NCBI GenBank assembly: GCA_030038295.1
Contig: JASHPF010000345.1
Location: forward strand, 1-47,643
Direction: 5' to 3'
Source of the DNA: Streptosporangiaceae bacterium
GTDB taxonomy: Bacteria; Actinomycetota; Actinomycetes; Streptosporangiales; Streptosporangiaceae
Length of the DNA stretch: 47,643 bases
Every line of letters begins with the position of its first letter. Position 1 is the stretch's first letter. Below, one piece after another: positions 27,553 through 38,051 of this stretch. A program made the position numbers and the translations under genes. The notes beneath the pieces are model-generated. The model ran no database searches and was not told where the DNA came from. It saw only the letters and a program-made list of their open reading frames with translations.

Positions 27553-30354
27553 ATGACACGGCGTGATTCGACGAGGGAGCTCGGCCCGGATTCCCCGTTC
27601 CTGGTCGGCCGGGATGCCGAACTTGCCCAGATCGAGTCGGTTGTGGCCAGCGTGACTCAGCGTGGCGGCAGCGTGAGGATCGCCGGCGATCCGGGGGTCG
27701 GCAAGAGTGCCCTGCTGCGGGCGGGCACCGAGCTGGCGATCGCACGGGGTCACACGGTGCTCAGCGTCCGCGCCACGGAGGGAGAAGCCCACCTGGCATT
27801 CGCGGCGCTCTACCAGCTGCTCAGGCCGATCCTCGGTCGGCTCGATGAGCTACCCGCCGGGCATCGCGCTGCTCTCACGAGCGCCTTTGGCCTGGCCGAA
27901 CCCGGCGCTGCCGCCGTCAACCGGTTCTTCATCGCCCTGGCTGCGCTGGAGTTGCTTGCCGATGCTGCCGCCGAGACACCGGTCCTCGTGGGCGTCGACG
28001 ACCTGGCCTGGCTCGACGATGCCAGCCGCGAAGCCATCGAGTTCATCTCTCGCCGCATCGCCGACGAACAGATCGTCATGCTCACGACGTGTCGCCTGAA
28101 TCAGCCGCCGGAGAGCACGTACGGCTCGCTCCTGCTCTGGCTCGAGGCCCTCGGCCCCGACGCGTCCCGCGAGCTGCTGCATCGGCAGGCTCCGGACCTG
28201 TCGCCGGCCGACGAGGCTCGAGTGCTGGCCGCCGCTGCCGGAAACCCGCTTGCCCTCCTGGAGCTGGCGAAGGTTGTCGGCCGTGCGGGTGAGTCGTCCC
28301 TGCTCGAACCGATCCCGCTGACGCAACGGCTCGAGCGCGCCTTTGCGGTTCGAATCGATGACCTCGAGCCAGCTGCTCGAACCGCGCTGCTCATCGCCGC
28401 GGTGCAGGACAGTGACCGGCTCGCGGAAACTTCCGCGGCCCTGGCCCGGCTCACCGGGCATCGCGATGCCAGGGTCGAGCTTCGCCAGTCCGCCGACGAC
28501 GGGATGCTGATCATCGAGGGGGACGCGTTCCGCTTTCGTCATCCGCTGGTCCGGTCGGCCATCGTCCAGTCGGCCTCGCGCGACGAGCGAAGGGCCGTCC
28601 ACGAGGCACTCGCTGTGACACTCGGCGCTGACCCTGATCGAGCCGTCTGGCATCGAGCACTGGCAGCTCCGCGTGCACAGGAATCCCTCGCAGCTGAGCT
28701 CGACGCAGGAGCCGACCGGGCCGCGGCACGCGGCGCCCCTGGTCTCGCGGAGGAATGGCTGAGGCGCGCCGCCGAGCTGTCCGAAGACGACCGGCATCGT
28801 GGTCACCGACTGCTGCGGGCGGCCGAGCTGGCATTCGAGCTCGGACGCCATGAAACCGTCGCCGAACTGATGTCCGCCGCTCGTACCCTGGCGCTCGATC
28901 CCGCCGACTATGCGCGCCTGGCCGGACTTGAGGGTGCCTTCGACGACGGGATACCCGGCGACCGGGACAGCATCTCTCGGCTGGTCGAAGCGGCCGACCG
29001 GGCCCGCCGGGACGGTGAACCTGGCCTTGCGGCATCGCTGCTGCTGGGCGCGTGTAACTCGTGCTACTGGGGGGCAGCGGGCGAGGACCTGCGCGCGCGC
29101 GTGCGCTGCGCAGTCGAGGCGCTGAGCCTTGACGACGCCGACCCGCGGGTAATGGTGCTCTATTCGGAGATCGATCCGTTTGTCCGCGGGGCACGGCTCG
29201 TTGCTCAGCTCGCACAGTGGGCCTCGCAGGAGATCGGTGACGTCACCTTGCTCGGGGCGCTGGCGCGCACTGGGTTTGTCGCTGGCGACTTTGAGCGCGG
29301 CCTGGGTTTCGCGGCGCGGGCGTCTGAGGTGCTTCGCCAGCAGGGTCGCGTTGCCCTGCTCACCCAGACTCGGGTACTCGAGGCCTTCGCCGCGCTGTAC
29401 CTGGGCCGCTGGGACGTCGCCCTCGTTGCGTGCGACGAGGCGTTCAGATTCGGATTCGAGACCCGCCAGCCGCTATGGGCCGCGTGCGCCCGGCTGGGCC
29501 AGGGCAATCTCGCCGGGCTCCGTGGTGATTCCGCTGCCGCCTTGGACATCGCTGCCGAGGTCGAGAAGGACGCGGTCACCTCCGGTAACCGCGCGCTCCT
29601 CAACGGAGTGCAGCTCACCCGAGGACTCGCGGCGCTCGGCGATGGGCGGCCTGGCGACGCGCTTGACGAGTTCACGCACATGATCGATCGCCATGACGTC
29701 GCGTATCAGTATCCGCAGTGCGCGTGGGCCATCGACTACCTGGCCGAGTCGGCCGCGCTCAGCGGCCGGCGCGAGGAGGCCCTGCGACCGCTTCGACACA
29801 TCGAGGAACTCGTCGGTGACACGACGGCGTCCGGGGTTGTCCGGGCACTCGCCTATGCCCGCGCCGTGCTGGCGAGCGAAGATCAGGCGGAGGGTCTGTT
29901 CGCGGCGGCCAGCAGGCTCAAGGTCAACGCGTCACCGTGGTACGGCGCCCGGGTTGACCTGGCCTACGGATCCTGGCTGCGCCGGCACCGGCGGGTCGCG
30001 GAGTCGCGTCGGCCGCTGGTGTCCGCCCAGGCGGCGTTTGCTGCGCTGGGAGCGGCCGCCTGGTCGGCGCGCGCGAGGCAGGAACTCGCCGCGACCGGCC
30101 GGCGAGCGCGACAGCACCAACCGGGCGCCTGGTGGAAGCTGTCGGCTCAGGAACTGCAAGTCGCCCAGCTGGCCGCCCAGGGGCTGACCAACCGGGAAAT
30201 CGGTGCCCGGCTGTACCTGTCGCACCGGACGGTCGGCTCGCACCTGTACCGGCTGTTCCCCAAGCTTGGAGTCCGATCGCGGTCGCAGTTGCACCTGGCT
30301 CTCGGCACCGGGTCTGACCGTGAGCGCGACGGCGCCGGGGACGAAACCGCGTAG
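27553..30354 (+). CDS. LuxR-family LAL regulator
   Basis: MTRRDSTRELGPDSPFLVGRDAELAQIESVV..., RIAGDPGVGKSALL, C-terminal LSAQELQVAQLAAQGLTNREIGARLYLSHRTVGSHLYRLFPKLGVRSRSQL. ORF track starts at 27367, but that start lies inside the operator-like palindrome. Confidence 0.92.
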   Translation: MTRRDSTRELGPDSPFLVGRDAELAQIESVVASVTQRGGSVRIAGDPGVGKSALLRAGTELAIARGHTVLSVRATEGEAHLAFAALYQLLRPILGRLDELPAGHRAALTSAFGLAEPGAAAVNRFFIALAALELLADAAAETPVLVGVDDLAWLDDASREAIEFISRRIADEQIVMLTTCRLNQPPESTYGSLLLWLEALGPDASRELLHRQAPDLSPADEARVLAAAAGNPLALLELAKVVGRAGESSLLEPIPLTQRLERAFAVRIDDLEPAARTALLIAAVQDSDRLAETSAALARLTGHRDARVELRQSADDGMLIIEGDAFRFRHPLVRSAIVQSASRDERRAVHEALAVTLGADPDRAVWHRALAAPRAQESLAAELDAGADRAAARGAPGLAEEWLRRAAELSEDDRHRGHRLLRAAELAFELGRHETVAELMSAARTLALDPADYARLAGLEGAFDDGIPGDRDSISRLVEAADRARRDGEPGLAASLLLGACNSCYWGAAGEDLRARVRCAVEALSLDDADPRVMVLYSEIDPFVRGARLVAQLAQWASQEIGDVTLLGALARTGFVAGDFERGLGFAARASEVLRQQGRVALLTQTRVLEAFAALYLGRWDVALVACDEAFRFGFETRQPLWAACARLGQGNLAGLRGDSAAALDIAAEVEKDAVTSGNRALLNGVQLTRGLAALGDGRPGDALDEFTHMIDRHDVAYQYPQCAWAIDYLAESAALSGRREEALRPLRHIEELVGDTTASGVVRALAYARAVLASEDQAEGLFAAASRLKVNASPWYGARVDLAYGSWLRRHRRVAESRRPLVSAQAAFAALGAAAWSARARQELAATGRRARQHQPGAWWKLSAQELQVAQLAAQGLTNREIGARLYLSHRTVGSHLYRLFPKLGVRSRSQLHLALGTGSDRERDGAGDETA

Positions 30355-30478
30355 TCGCCAGCATCAATCGAGTCTGATGCGCGGGTCCGGCGCGCACGTT
30401 CTCGACATCCCACGGCGCTAAGCGTCAAGCGGCGGTTTTGAGTTGAGCGCTGGGCTGGTGGGCCCAGGCGAGGTACGG

Positions 30479-31279
30479 TCAGAAGCCCTTGTGGCGGAGC
30501 CAGGAAAGACACGCCTGAGCCACCTCGTGCCAGCCGGCATCGATGGTCAGCGAGTGACCGCGGTCACCGAATTCCAGCAGTTCCGTGGCTGCTGGCGAGT
30601 AGCGATACTGCTTCAGCGTTGCCTTGGTGATCGCTTCGGGAACGGTGTGATCCTGGCCGCCCATGATGAGAAGAAGCGGCCCGCGGGTTGGGTTTCGCGT
30701 GTCCACCTTGGCCGGCGAGTGCAGCGAGAAGTTCGCCGCAGCCGCCTCGAAGAGCGGTTTGCCGGGCGCTGGCACCACCCACTTGTCGTAGAGCTCGGCC
30801 GACTCCTCGTCGGTCAGGGTGTTCCCGAAGCTGTAACGGAACTGGTCCGCGGTAAGCATGACCGCGCGATGCCGATTGGCCGGGTTCTTGAACACCGGGA
30901 GGGTTGCCCGCAGGGACGACAACGGAACCGGAAGGACGCCCTTGATCTGTGCCGCGTCGATCGCAATGGCTGCCACGGCCCGGTCTTGCCCGAGCAGCTT
31001 CTCGGCAATCATGCCGCCGAAGGAGTGGCCGATCAGCACGGGAGAAGCGGGCAGGTCGTCGATGATCGCGGCGAAGTGCCCGACGACGTCGTCGATGCCC
31101 TTGTCGGCGACCGCGTCCGGATTGGCCCTGGCAAGTTGGACGGTCTCCTGATCGCCTGGCCACCCCGGCGCAAGGACGCGGTAGCCGGACTGCTCGAAGG
31201 TGGCCTCCCATGGCTCCCAGGAACTCTTGTGCAGCCAGAGGCCGTGGATGAATACGACCGGATGCGGCTTATCAGCCAT
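30479..31279 (-). CDS. Alpha/beta hydrolase
   Basis: MADKPHPVVFIHGLWLHKSSWEPWEATFEQSGYRVLAPGWPGD...VLIGHSFGGMIAEKLL...DRGHSLTIDAGWHEVA. Confidence 0.9.
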   Translation of the reverse strand: MADKPHPVVFIHGLWLHKSSWEPWEATFEQSGYRVLAPGWPGDQETVQLARANPDAVADKGIDDVVGHFAAIIDDLPASPVLIGHSFGGMIAEKLLGQDRAVAAIAIDAAQIKGVLPVPLSSLRATLPVFKNPANRHRAVMLTADQFRYSFGNTLTDEESAELYDKWVVPAPGKPLFEAAAANFSLHSPAKVDTRNPTRGPLLLIMGGQDHTVPEAITKATLKQYRYSPAATELLEFGDRGHSLTIDAGWHEVAQACLSWLRHKGF

Positions 31280-31544
31280 CTGACCTGGCCTTTCATGGGT
31301 TTCCGTTGATCTGCTTCGGCCCGTGGGCTCGAGGGCTTCCGCCGTCGCTGCCAACGTAGGGAGATTGCGCTGCCGTCGGCTTCAGTCATCCGACTGCATG
31401 TGCACTATCCGAGTTGGCCAGCTGAGAGTCCGCCAGATTGCGTCGTTCGACCGAAGCCGGCGGGCCGTCACCTCAGCCAGGCTCGACTCGGCAGTGGCCT
31501 GCCCGGCGGCGTTGGGTATGACCCGGCTAAGGAGGCGGACCGCG

Positions 31545-32324
31545 ATGGACCTGGGCCTGGCCGGCAAGACGGCGGTCGTGACAGGCGGCAGCAAGGGGAT
31601 CGGGCTGGCCGTCGTCCGGGCCCTCGCCGGCGCGGGCGTGCACGTCGTGACGGGCGCCCAGCACTCATCGGCCGGCCTGGACGCGCTCACCGCCTCAGGC
31701 CGGGTGCAGGCGATCACGGTAGACCTGTCCGAGCCGTCGGGCCCCGGCGCGCTGATGGAGGCCGCCGGGGGGCGGATCGACATCCTGGTCAACAACGTCG
31801 GCAGCGCCCCGGCGCGGCCTGGCGGCTTTCTCAGCATCACCGACGAGGACTGGATCGCCACCCTCAACCTCGACCTCATGGCGGCCGTCCGGGCCTGCCG
31901 TGCCGTGCTACCGGCCATGCTCGCCGCCGGAGCCGGCGCCATCGTCACGATCTGCTCGGTCAATGCGCGCCTGCCCGACCCGGCCGTGCTCGACTACAGC
32001 ACCGCGAAGGCCGGGCTGGCCGGCTTCTGCAAGGCGCTGTCGAAGGAAGTCGGCCCCGCGGGGATCCGGGTCAACACCATCAGCCCCGGTCCCGTAGCCA
32101 CTGACCTGTGGCTTGGCGCCGAGGGAGTGGCCCAGACCGTGAGCCAGGCCACCGGATCTCAGCCGGACGAGGTCGCCAGGCAGGCCGCGGAGCAGATGCT
32201 CACCGGCCGGTTCACCCAGCCCGCCGAGGTCGCCGATCTGGTCCTCTTCCTCGCCAGCAGCCGGGCCGGGAACATTACCGGCGCCGACTTCACCATCGAC
32301 GGCGGCCTGGTCCCTACCTGGTAG
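31545..32324 (+). CDS. SDR-family oxidoreductase
   Basis: MDLGLAGKTAVVTGGSKGIGLAVVRALAGAGVHVV...ILVNNVGSAPA...VLDYSTAKAGLAGFCKALSKEVGPAGIRVNTISPGPVATDLW... Confidence 0.93.
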   Translation: MDLGLAGKTAVVTGGSKGIGLAVVRALAGAGVHVVTGAQHSSAGLDALTASGRVQAITVDLSEPSGPGALMEAAGGRIDILVNNVGSAPARPGGFLSITDEDWIATLNLDLMAAVRACRAVLPAMLAAGAGAIVTICSVNARLPDPAVLDYSTAKAGLAGFCKALSKEVGPAGIRVNTISPGPVATDLWLGAEGVAQTVSQATGSQPDEVARQAAEQMLTGRFTQPAEVADLVLFLASSRAGNITGADFTIDGGLVPTW

Positions 32325-32359
32325 CCAGACACGCGGCGCGCCGACCTTGCGTTAACGGG

Positions 32360-32920
32360 TCACGGCTCCCGTCCGGCCCCGGTGTCCGCGCCGTGGGTGT
32401 CTTTGCCGATGCCGACGATCAGGCTCCACGCCGCCGCTACCTCCAGGGCGATGCCGAGCAGCATCGCGAACGCGAGGAGATAAAGCCCGCCGCCGTGGCC
32501 GGCGAGGAGGCTGATGCCCGCTCCGATACTGAGCAGCCAGGTTGTCGCCATGCCGAGCCACCGGACGAGCAGATCGACGGAGATGGGTGGTGGCTCGCGG
32601 CGCGCCGTCTGCAGCGACGACCAGGCGGTGTAGGCCACAGAGCCCGCCGACAACACGAGAATCTCCGTCGCCAGGGCAGCGAGCGGCTGGTCGGGCATGA
32701 GCACGAAAGCCGAGCCGACCGCGATCACGATCAGCCAGATCAGCAGGTACCGCGCCCGCGTGCGGAGCGTGAGGCTGTGCTGGAGATCTCGCAGTCGAAG
32801 CGAGAAAGCGATGAAGAACAGCCCTGTGAGGGTCGCCGCCGCCGTGCCCGTCAGCACGAAGAACGTGTCCCACGAGCCCGGGTCGTACGCGACGGAACGG
32901 GCCACGCTCGCGAAGGTCAT
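32360..32920 (-). CDS. Four-TM hypothetical membrane protein
   Basis: 186 aa; DTFFVLTGTAAATLTGLFFIAFSLRL..., about four hydrophobic helices. Confidence 0.75.
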   Translation of the reverse strand: MTFASVARSVAYDPGSWDTFFVLTGTAAATLTGLFFIAFSLRLRDLQHSLTLRTRARYLLIWLIVIAVGSAFVLMPDQPLAALATEILVLSAGSVAYTAWSSLQTARREPPPISVDLLVRWLGMATTWLLSIGAGISLLAGHGGGLYLLAFAMLLGIALEVAAAWSLIVGIGKDTHGADTGAGREP

Positions 32921-33060
32921 CCGTTACCCCTGTACCGCAGTCAACACGGCAATCTACCCGCAGGGGCACGGCCGCAGCCGCACGGTCGAGCGAACCCCGG
33001 TTCCCGCACGAGAGCCAGGGCAGCGACACGAGCAACTGACAGGACCCCGCGTCCATCGCG

Positions 33061-33528
33061 TCAGAGTGCGGGGCTTCGCCGTTCGATGAGGATCACGTCG
33101 CGCCAGGTGCCTCGGTGGCGGCCGATGCGCTCGCGGGTGCCGACATCGCGGAATCCGGCTTCGTGGTGGAGTGCCAGGCTGGCCGTGTTCTCGGGAAAGA
33201 TGCCCGACTGGATGGTCCAGATCCCGGCGGCCTCGGTGGACGTTATCAGCGCCGTCAGCAGCAGCCGGCCGGCCCCGCGGCGCCGGGCGGCGGGATCGAC
33301 ATACACCGAGTGCTCGACGACGCCTGCGTAGACGCAGCGGTCGGACACCGGGGAGGCGGCGACCCAGCCCAGGACCACGCCGTGGTCGGCGGCGACGTAC
33401 CGGTGGGCGGGTAGCTTCGCGGCGATGAAGTCTTCCCACGGAGGCACCCGGGTTTCGAAGGTGGCGTTGCCCTCGTCGATGCCCGCCTGGTAGATGGCCA
33501 GCACCGCGTCGGCGTGGGCGTTGGTCAT
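33061..33528 (-). CDS. GNAT N-acetyltransferase (phosphinothricin acetyltransferase-like)
   Basis: MTNAHADAVLAIYQAGIDEGNATFETRVPPWEDFIAAKLP...EHSVYVDPAARRRGAGRLLLTALI...GIFPENTASLALHHEAGFRDVGTRERIGRHRGTWRDVILIERR. Confidence 0.92.
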   Translation of the reverse strand: MTNAHADAVLAIYQAGIDEGNATFETRVPPWEDFIAAKLPAHRYVAADHGVVLGWVAASPVSDRCVYAGVVEHSVYVDPAARRRGAGRLLLTALITSTEAAGIWTIQSGIFPENTASLALHHEAGFRDVGTRERIGRHRGTWRDVILIERRSPAL

Positions 33529-33565
33529 GGTCTCGATGTGCACGCGGCGTCTCCCACGAGCCGGC

Positions 33566-35101
33566 CTAGCTCGCGACGGCCTCGACCTGTGCCGGAGCCT
33601 GAGCCTGGCGGGCCAGCGGGCCGCGGCGGAACAGCGCTCCGCCGAGCACCGCGCCGCCGGCGAAGAAGGCCGACGTCCACCAGAACCCGACCGTGTACCC
33701 GTGCACGGCCGCGGCGGCCTCCAGCGCCCCGCGGGCCGCGGGCGAGGCGGCGATCGCCGAGCTGAGATGGCTCGCGACGTAGGCCGCGGCCGCGCTCGTG
33801 GCGATGGTGTTGAGCAGCGCGGTGCCGGTGGAGCCGCCGAGTTGCTGGCCGACGTTGATCGTGGCCGAGGCGACGCCGGCGTCGCGCGCGGCCATGCCGA
33901 AGGTGCCGGTGTTGATCGCCGCGGGCACCGTGGTACCGAGGCCCGCGCCGGTGACGACCAGTGGCCCGAGCACCGCACCGGCATACGAGGAGTGGACGCC
34001 GATCCGGGTGAGCCAGGCCATCCCGGCCGCCGCGACCAGGAGACCGACAGCCACGAGCGGCTTGGGCCCGGTGCGCGGCATCAGCACGATGTTGGAGACC
34101 TGACCGCACACGATGAGCATCAGGATGGCAGGCAGGAACGCCAGCCCGGTGGTCACTGGCGAGTAGCCGAGGATGGTCTGCAGGTAGTACGTCAGGAACA
34201 GGAACAGCCCGAACATCGCGGCCCCGACGATCAGGATGGTCAGAAAGGCCCCGCCCCGATTGCGGTCGAGCACAACCCGCGGCGGGAGCAGCGGACTCGG
34301 CGCGCGGAACTGCCACGCCGCGAACGCGGCCAGCAGCACACCGCCCGCGGCCAGGAACCCCCAGGACGAGGGTGCGCTCCAGCTGTGGGTCGCGGCGTTG
34401 GCGAGCCCGTAGACCAGGCAGAACATCGACCCCGATACCAACAGCACGCCGGGCACGTCAAGCCGGGCGCCTCGGCCCGACGGCCGTGCCGGTGACAGCA
34501 GCGCGGCCGCCCCGACCGCCGCCGCGGCGGCGAACAGGAGGTTCACGTACAAACACCAGCGCCAGCTGAGGTACTCGGTGAGCACGCCGCCGAGCAGCAG
34601 GCCCACGAGCCCGCCGCCGCCCGCGATGGCCCCGTAGACGCCGAAGGCCCGGCCCCGCTCCCGCGGATCACTGAACGTCGTGGTCAGCACCGACAGCGCC
34701 GCCGGTGCCAGCAGCGCGCCGAACGCTCCCTGACAGGCCCTGGCGACGATGAGCATCTCGAAGCTCACCGACGCACCGCCGACGGCCGAGGCTACCGCGA
34801 ATCCCGTCAGCCCCGTGAGGAACGTCAGCCGCCGGCCAAACAGGTCACCGAGCCGGCCGCCGAACAACAGCAGGCTGCCGAACGCCAGCGCGTAGGCCGT
34901 GATCACCCACTGCCGGTCGGCGTCGGTGAAGTGCAGCGCCCGCTGCGCCGACGGCAGCGCGATGTTCATGACGGTGATGTCCAGCACGATCATCAGCTGG
35001 GCGAGCCCCACCACGCCCAGCACGAACCAGCGCCGCCGGTCGTGCTGGCCGGCGGGCATCGCGGCGCGAGGAACGCGAGTTGCAGACATCACGGCCGCCA
35101 A
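33566..35101 (-). CDS. MFS transporter, DHA2-like
   Basis: RRWFVLGVVGLAQLMIVLDITVMNIALPSAQRALHFTDADRQWVITAYALAFGSLLLFGGRLGDLFGRR... Confidence 0.94.
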   Translation of the reverse strand: MAAVMSATRVPRAAMPAGQHDRRRWFVLGVVGLAQLMIVLDITVMNIALPSAQRALHFTDADRQWVITAYALAFGSLLLFGGRLGDLFGRRLTFLTGLTGFAVASAVGGASVSFEMLIVARACQGAFGALLAPAALSVLTTTFSDPRERGRAFGVYGAIAGGGGLVGLLLGGVLTEYLSWRWCLYVNLLFAAAAAVGAAALLSPARPSGRGARLDVPGVLLVSGSMFCLVYGLANAATHSWSAPSSWGFLAAGGVLLAAFAAWQFRAPSPLLPPRVVLDRNRGGAFLTILIVGAAMFGLFLFLTYYLQTILGYSPVTTGLAFLPAILMLIVCGQVSNIVLMPRTGPKPLVAVGLLVAAAGMAWLTRIGVHSSYAGAVLGPLVVTGAGLGTTVPAAINTGTFGMAARDAGVASATINVGQQLGGSTGTALLNTIATSAAAAYVASHLSSAIAASPAARGALEAAAAVHGYTVGFWWTSAFFAGGAVLGGALFRRGPLARQAQAPAQVEAVAS

Positions 35102-35256
35102 TCTGGGGTCGCCGAGATTCGGGTGATTTCCCCCTCAAGAGCCCCTTGCCAGCTCCAGCAAATCACACCGACCGTGCAACGAGGAGTCACGGTGCCAGTA
35201 CCCTCACCGAAGACCGGATTGCTTAGGACGGCCGTCTTCGGGGGATCAGGAGGGTT

Positions 35257-36381
35257 ATGACCGGCCCGGCTGCAGTGCCCGGACTGAACCGCAGTGATGT
35301 GCGCGGCCCGGGACTCACCAGGGTCCGCGCGGGCACGGGGTTTCGATATCTTGGCGCGGACGGGGCCGAGATCACCGATTCGGACACGCTCCGGCGCATT
35401 CGAGCGCTTGTGCTGCCGCCTGCCTGGACCGGTGTCTGGATCTCCCCTGACGCGCTCGGTCACATCCAGGCCACGGGGATTGATAGCCGCGGGCGCACTC
35501 AGTACCGCTACCACGAGCTGTGGCGACAGCAGCGGGACGAGCAGAAGTACGAGCACATGCTGCGATTCGCGGCAGCCCTTCCCGGGCTGCGCGACACGAC
35601 CCGGCGCGACCTCGGCCGTCGGCCGCTCGACCGGGGCAGAGTGGCGGCCGCCGCCGTCCGACTGATCGACCTCGGGCTGTTCCGGGTGGGCGGCGAACGC
35701 TACGCCGAGCTAGATCATCACTACGGTGCCGTCACGCTGGAGAAGCGCCATGTCAGCATCCGGCGGGATGGCCTGCACTTCGACTATGTCGGCAAGGAGG
35801 GCAAGGAACGAGCCATCACGGTCACCGACGCCGCCGTGCTGCCCACCGTGCGCGCGCTTGCCCGCGCCGATAACGGGCTGAGCGCGCTGTTCTGCTTCCG
35901 CGACGCGCGCAGCGCCTGGAATCCGATTCACTCGCACGACGTGAGCGCGTATATCGCGGAGAACTCAGGCGGTCACTTCACCGCCAAGGAATTCCGCACG
36001 TGGAATGCCACGCTGCTGATGGCCTTGCTGCTGGCGGCGGCCGGCCCGCCGGCCTCCGAGCGGGCGGCGAGGACCGCGATCAGGGAATCCATCCGGGGAG
36101 TGGCGCAGTGGCTCGGCGACACGCCGGCGGTGGCGCGCGCGTCGTACATCGACCCGCGGATCGTCAGCCACTACGAGTCAGGAAGCCTGGCCCGGGTTCC
36201 GATCCAGTCTGCCCGGCTTCCGGTCGACGAGTCAGCCGAGCACGCGGTGGCGGCCCTGCTGGCATCCGCGGTCGATGAGACCCTTGTCCCACCTCGCCAG
36301 CGGACCTCCCAGACGGCGGTAGACCGAGCGCGCGCTGCGGGTCAGCAGCGGTCGTCGGCCGGGTCGCCGACCAACGCGTAA
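35257..36381 (+). CDS. DNA topoisomerase IB (bacterial poxvirus-type)
   Basis: GPGLTRVRAGTGFRYLGADGAEITDSDTLRRIRALVLPPAWTGVWISP...GRTQYRYHELWR...HFDYVGKEGKER...FTAKEFRTWNAT...ARASYIDPRIVSHYE. Confidence 0.94.
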   Translation: MTGPAAVPGLNRSDVRGPGLTRVRAGTGFRYLGADGAEITDSDTLRRIRALVLPPAWTGVWISPDALGHIQATGIDSRGRTQYRYHELWRQQRDEQKYEHMLRFAAALPGLRDTTRRDLGRRPLDRGRVAAAAVRLIDLGLFRVGGERYAELDHHYGAVTLEKRHVSIRRDGLHFDYVGKEGKERAITVTDAAVLPTVRALARADNGLSALFCFRDARSAWNPIHSHDVSAYIAENSGGHFTAKEFRTWNATLLMALLLAAAGPPASERAARTAIRESIRGVAQWLGDTPAVARASYIDPRIVSHYESGSLARVPIQSARLPVDESAEHAVAALLASAVDETLVPPRQRTSQTAVDRARAAGQQRSSAGSPTNA

Positions 36382-37967
36382 GCCGACAGCGACTCGGCCG
36401 TGGCGGCGGCTTCATCCGCCGGGCCCGCGCCGGGATGCTGGCCCGCCGCCCTGGCGGGCAGGAAGATCACCGCGGCGAGCGCGGCCATGGCCGTCGCGCC
36501 CGCGGCCACGAACGAACCCTGGTGAAAGCCGGACATGTAGGCGGCGCGGACGGCAGCCACGGCCAGCTCCCGCAGCCCAGCGGGAGCGTGCCCGGCGATT
36601 TCCAGGCCGGCGGCGACAGACTGGCGCGCCTGCGCGGCCACGGGTGCGGGCACCCCGACGCTAGCCAGCGCGGAACCGAGGTGGCTCCCGTACGCGGAGC
36701 TCAGGACGGAGCCGACGATCGCCACTCCGAGCGTCCCGCCAACCTCCCTGGTGGTGTCGTTGACCGCCGAGCCGACGCCCGCCTTGCCCAGCGGCAGCGC
36801 GCCCATGATGGCTTCGGTGGCCGGGCTGCTGGTGAGTCCGAGGCCGGCTGCCATCAGCGCCATTGCCACGATGATCCGCCCCCAGTACGGAGAGTCGGCG
36901 CCGGTGCCGGCGGCGACCACGAAGCCCGCGCTCATCAGGACGAGGCCCGCGGCGACGACGGCCTTGGTCCCCATGCGCTTCATCAGCGTGATCGCGACCG
37001 GGGAGACCGCCCCCGTCACGATGGCGAACGGGAGGGTCGCGACCCCGGCGCGCAGCGGGTCATAGCCGCGGACCAGCTGGAAGTACTGGGTGACCAGGAA
37101 GATGAAGCCGAACAGGCCGAAGAAGGCCAGGGCGATCGCGCCACTCGCCGCGGTGAACCGCATGTTGCGGAACAGCCGCACGTCCAGCATCGGGTCAGGG
37201 CGCCGCAGCTGCCATCCGACGAACGCGGCTAGCGTCACCACGGACCCGGCAAAGCCGCCGATCGTGACGGCCGAGCCCCAGCCGTGAGTGGGCGCCTCGA
37301 TCACGGTCCACGTCAGCAGGCCCACGCCGGCCACGGAGAGCAGCGCGCCGAGCGGGTCAAAGCGGCCGGCGCGCGGGTCCCGCGACTCGGGCAGCAGCCA
37401 CATCCCGGCTGCGAGCGCGACCGCGACGATCGGCACGTTGACGAGGAAGACCGAGCTCCAGGCGAAGTGCCGCAGCAGCAGACCGCCCGTTACCGGGCCG
37501 ATGGCGACGGCCAGCCCGGACACACCAGACCAGATGCCGATCGCGGTCGCCCGCTCGCGAGCGACCGTAAATACGTTCGTGAGCAGGGCGAGCGTCGCCG
37601 GGTAGATCAGCGCCGCCGCCACGCCCATCGCGGCGCGCGCGGCGATCAGCTCGCCGGTACTGCGCGACAGCGCCGCGGCCACCGACGTGACCGCGAACAG
37701 CACGAGCCCGGCCTGCAGGGCCCGGCGTCGGCCGAGCCGGTCACTGACGTTGCCGCCGACGATCAGCAATCCGGCGAACACCAGGCTGTAGGCGTCGACG
37801 ACCCACTGCAGATCCTGGGTGGAGGCGGCTAGCCGCCGGCTGATCGTCGGCAGCGCGACGTTGACGATCGTGTTGTCGACAACGACAAGGAGCACACTGA
37901 GACACAGCACCGCCAGAATCCACCAGCGTCGGCTGTCTGGCCTGCGCGCCAGGATGGCCGTTGCCAT
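36342..37967 (-). CDS. MFS transporter, DHA2-like
   Basis: RRWWILAVLCLSVLLVVVDNTIVNVALPTISRRLAASTQDLQWVVDAYSLVFAGLLIVGGNVSDRLGRR; divergent from a TetR gene. Confidence 0.94.
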   Translation of the reverse strand: MATAILARRPDSRRWWILAVLCLSVLLVVVDNTIVNVALPTISRRLAASTQDLQWVVDAYSLVFAGLLIVGGNVSDRLGRRRALQAGLVLFAVTSVAAALSRSTGELIAARAAMGVAAALIYPATLALLTNVFTVARERATAIGIWSGVSGLAVAIGPVTGGLLLRHFAWSSVFLVNVPIVAVALAAGMWLLPESRDPRAGRFDPLGALLSVAGVGLLTWTVIEAPTHGWGSAVTIGGFAGSVVTLAAFVGWQLRRPDPMLDVRLFRNMRFTAASGAIALAFFGLFGFIFLVTQYFQLVRGYDPLRAGVATLPFAIVTGAVSPVAITLMKRMGTKAVVAAGLVLMSAGFVVAAGTGADSPYWGRIIVAMALMAAGLGLTSSPATEAIMGALPLGKAGVGSAVNDTTREVGGTLGVAIVGSVLSSAYGSHLGSALASVGVPAPVAAQARQSVAAGLEIAGHAPAGLRELAVAAVRAAYMSGFHQGSFVAAGATAMAALAAVIFLPARAAGQHPGAGPADEAAATAESLSAYALVGDPADDRC

Positions 37968-38051
37968 GGGAGCCTCCTATAGATTGACGTACTAATATTG
38001 TGTAACGTTGTTCTATAACTTGTCAAGGGACAGCGAGTCAAGGGGACAGCG

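Noticed and set aside
27850-28851. 333-aa minus-strand ORF
   Set aside because: Shadow of the LAL regulator coding frame.
33494-34495. 333-aa plus-strand ORF
   Set aside because: Antisense to the DHA2 MFS gene; no domain recognisable.
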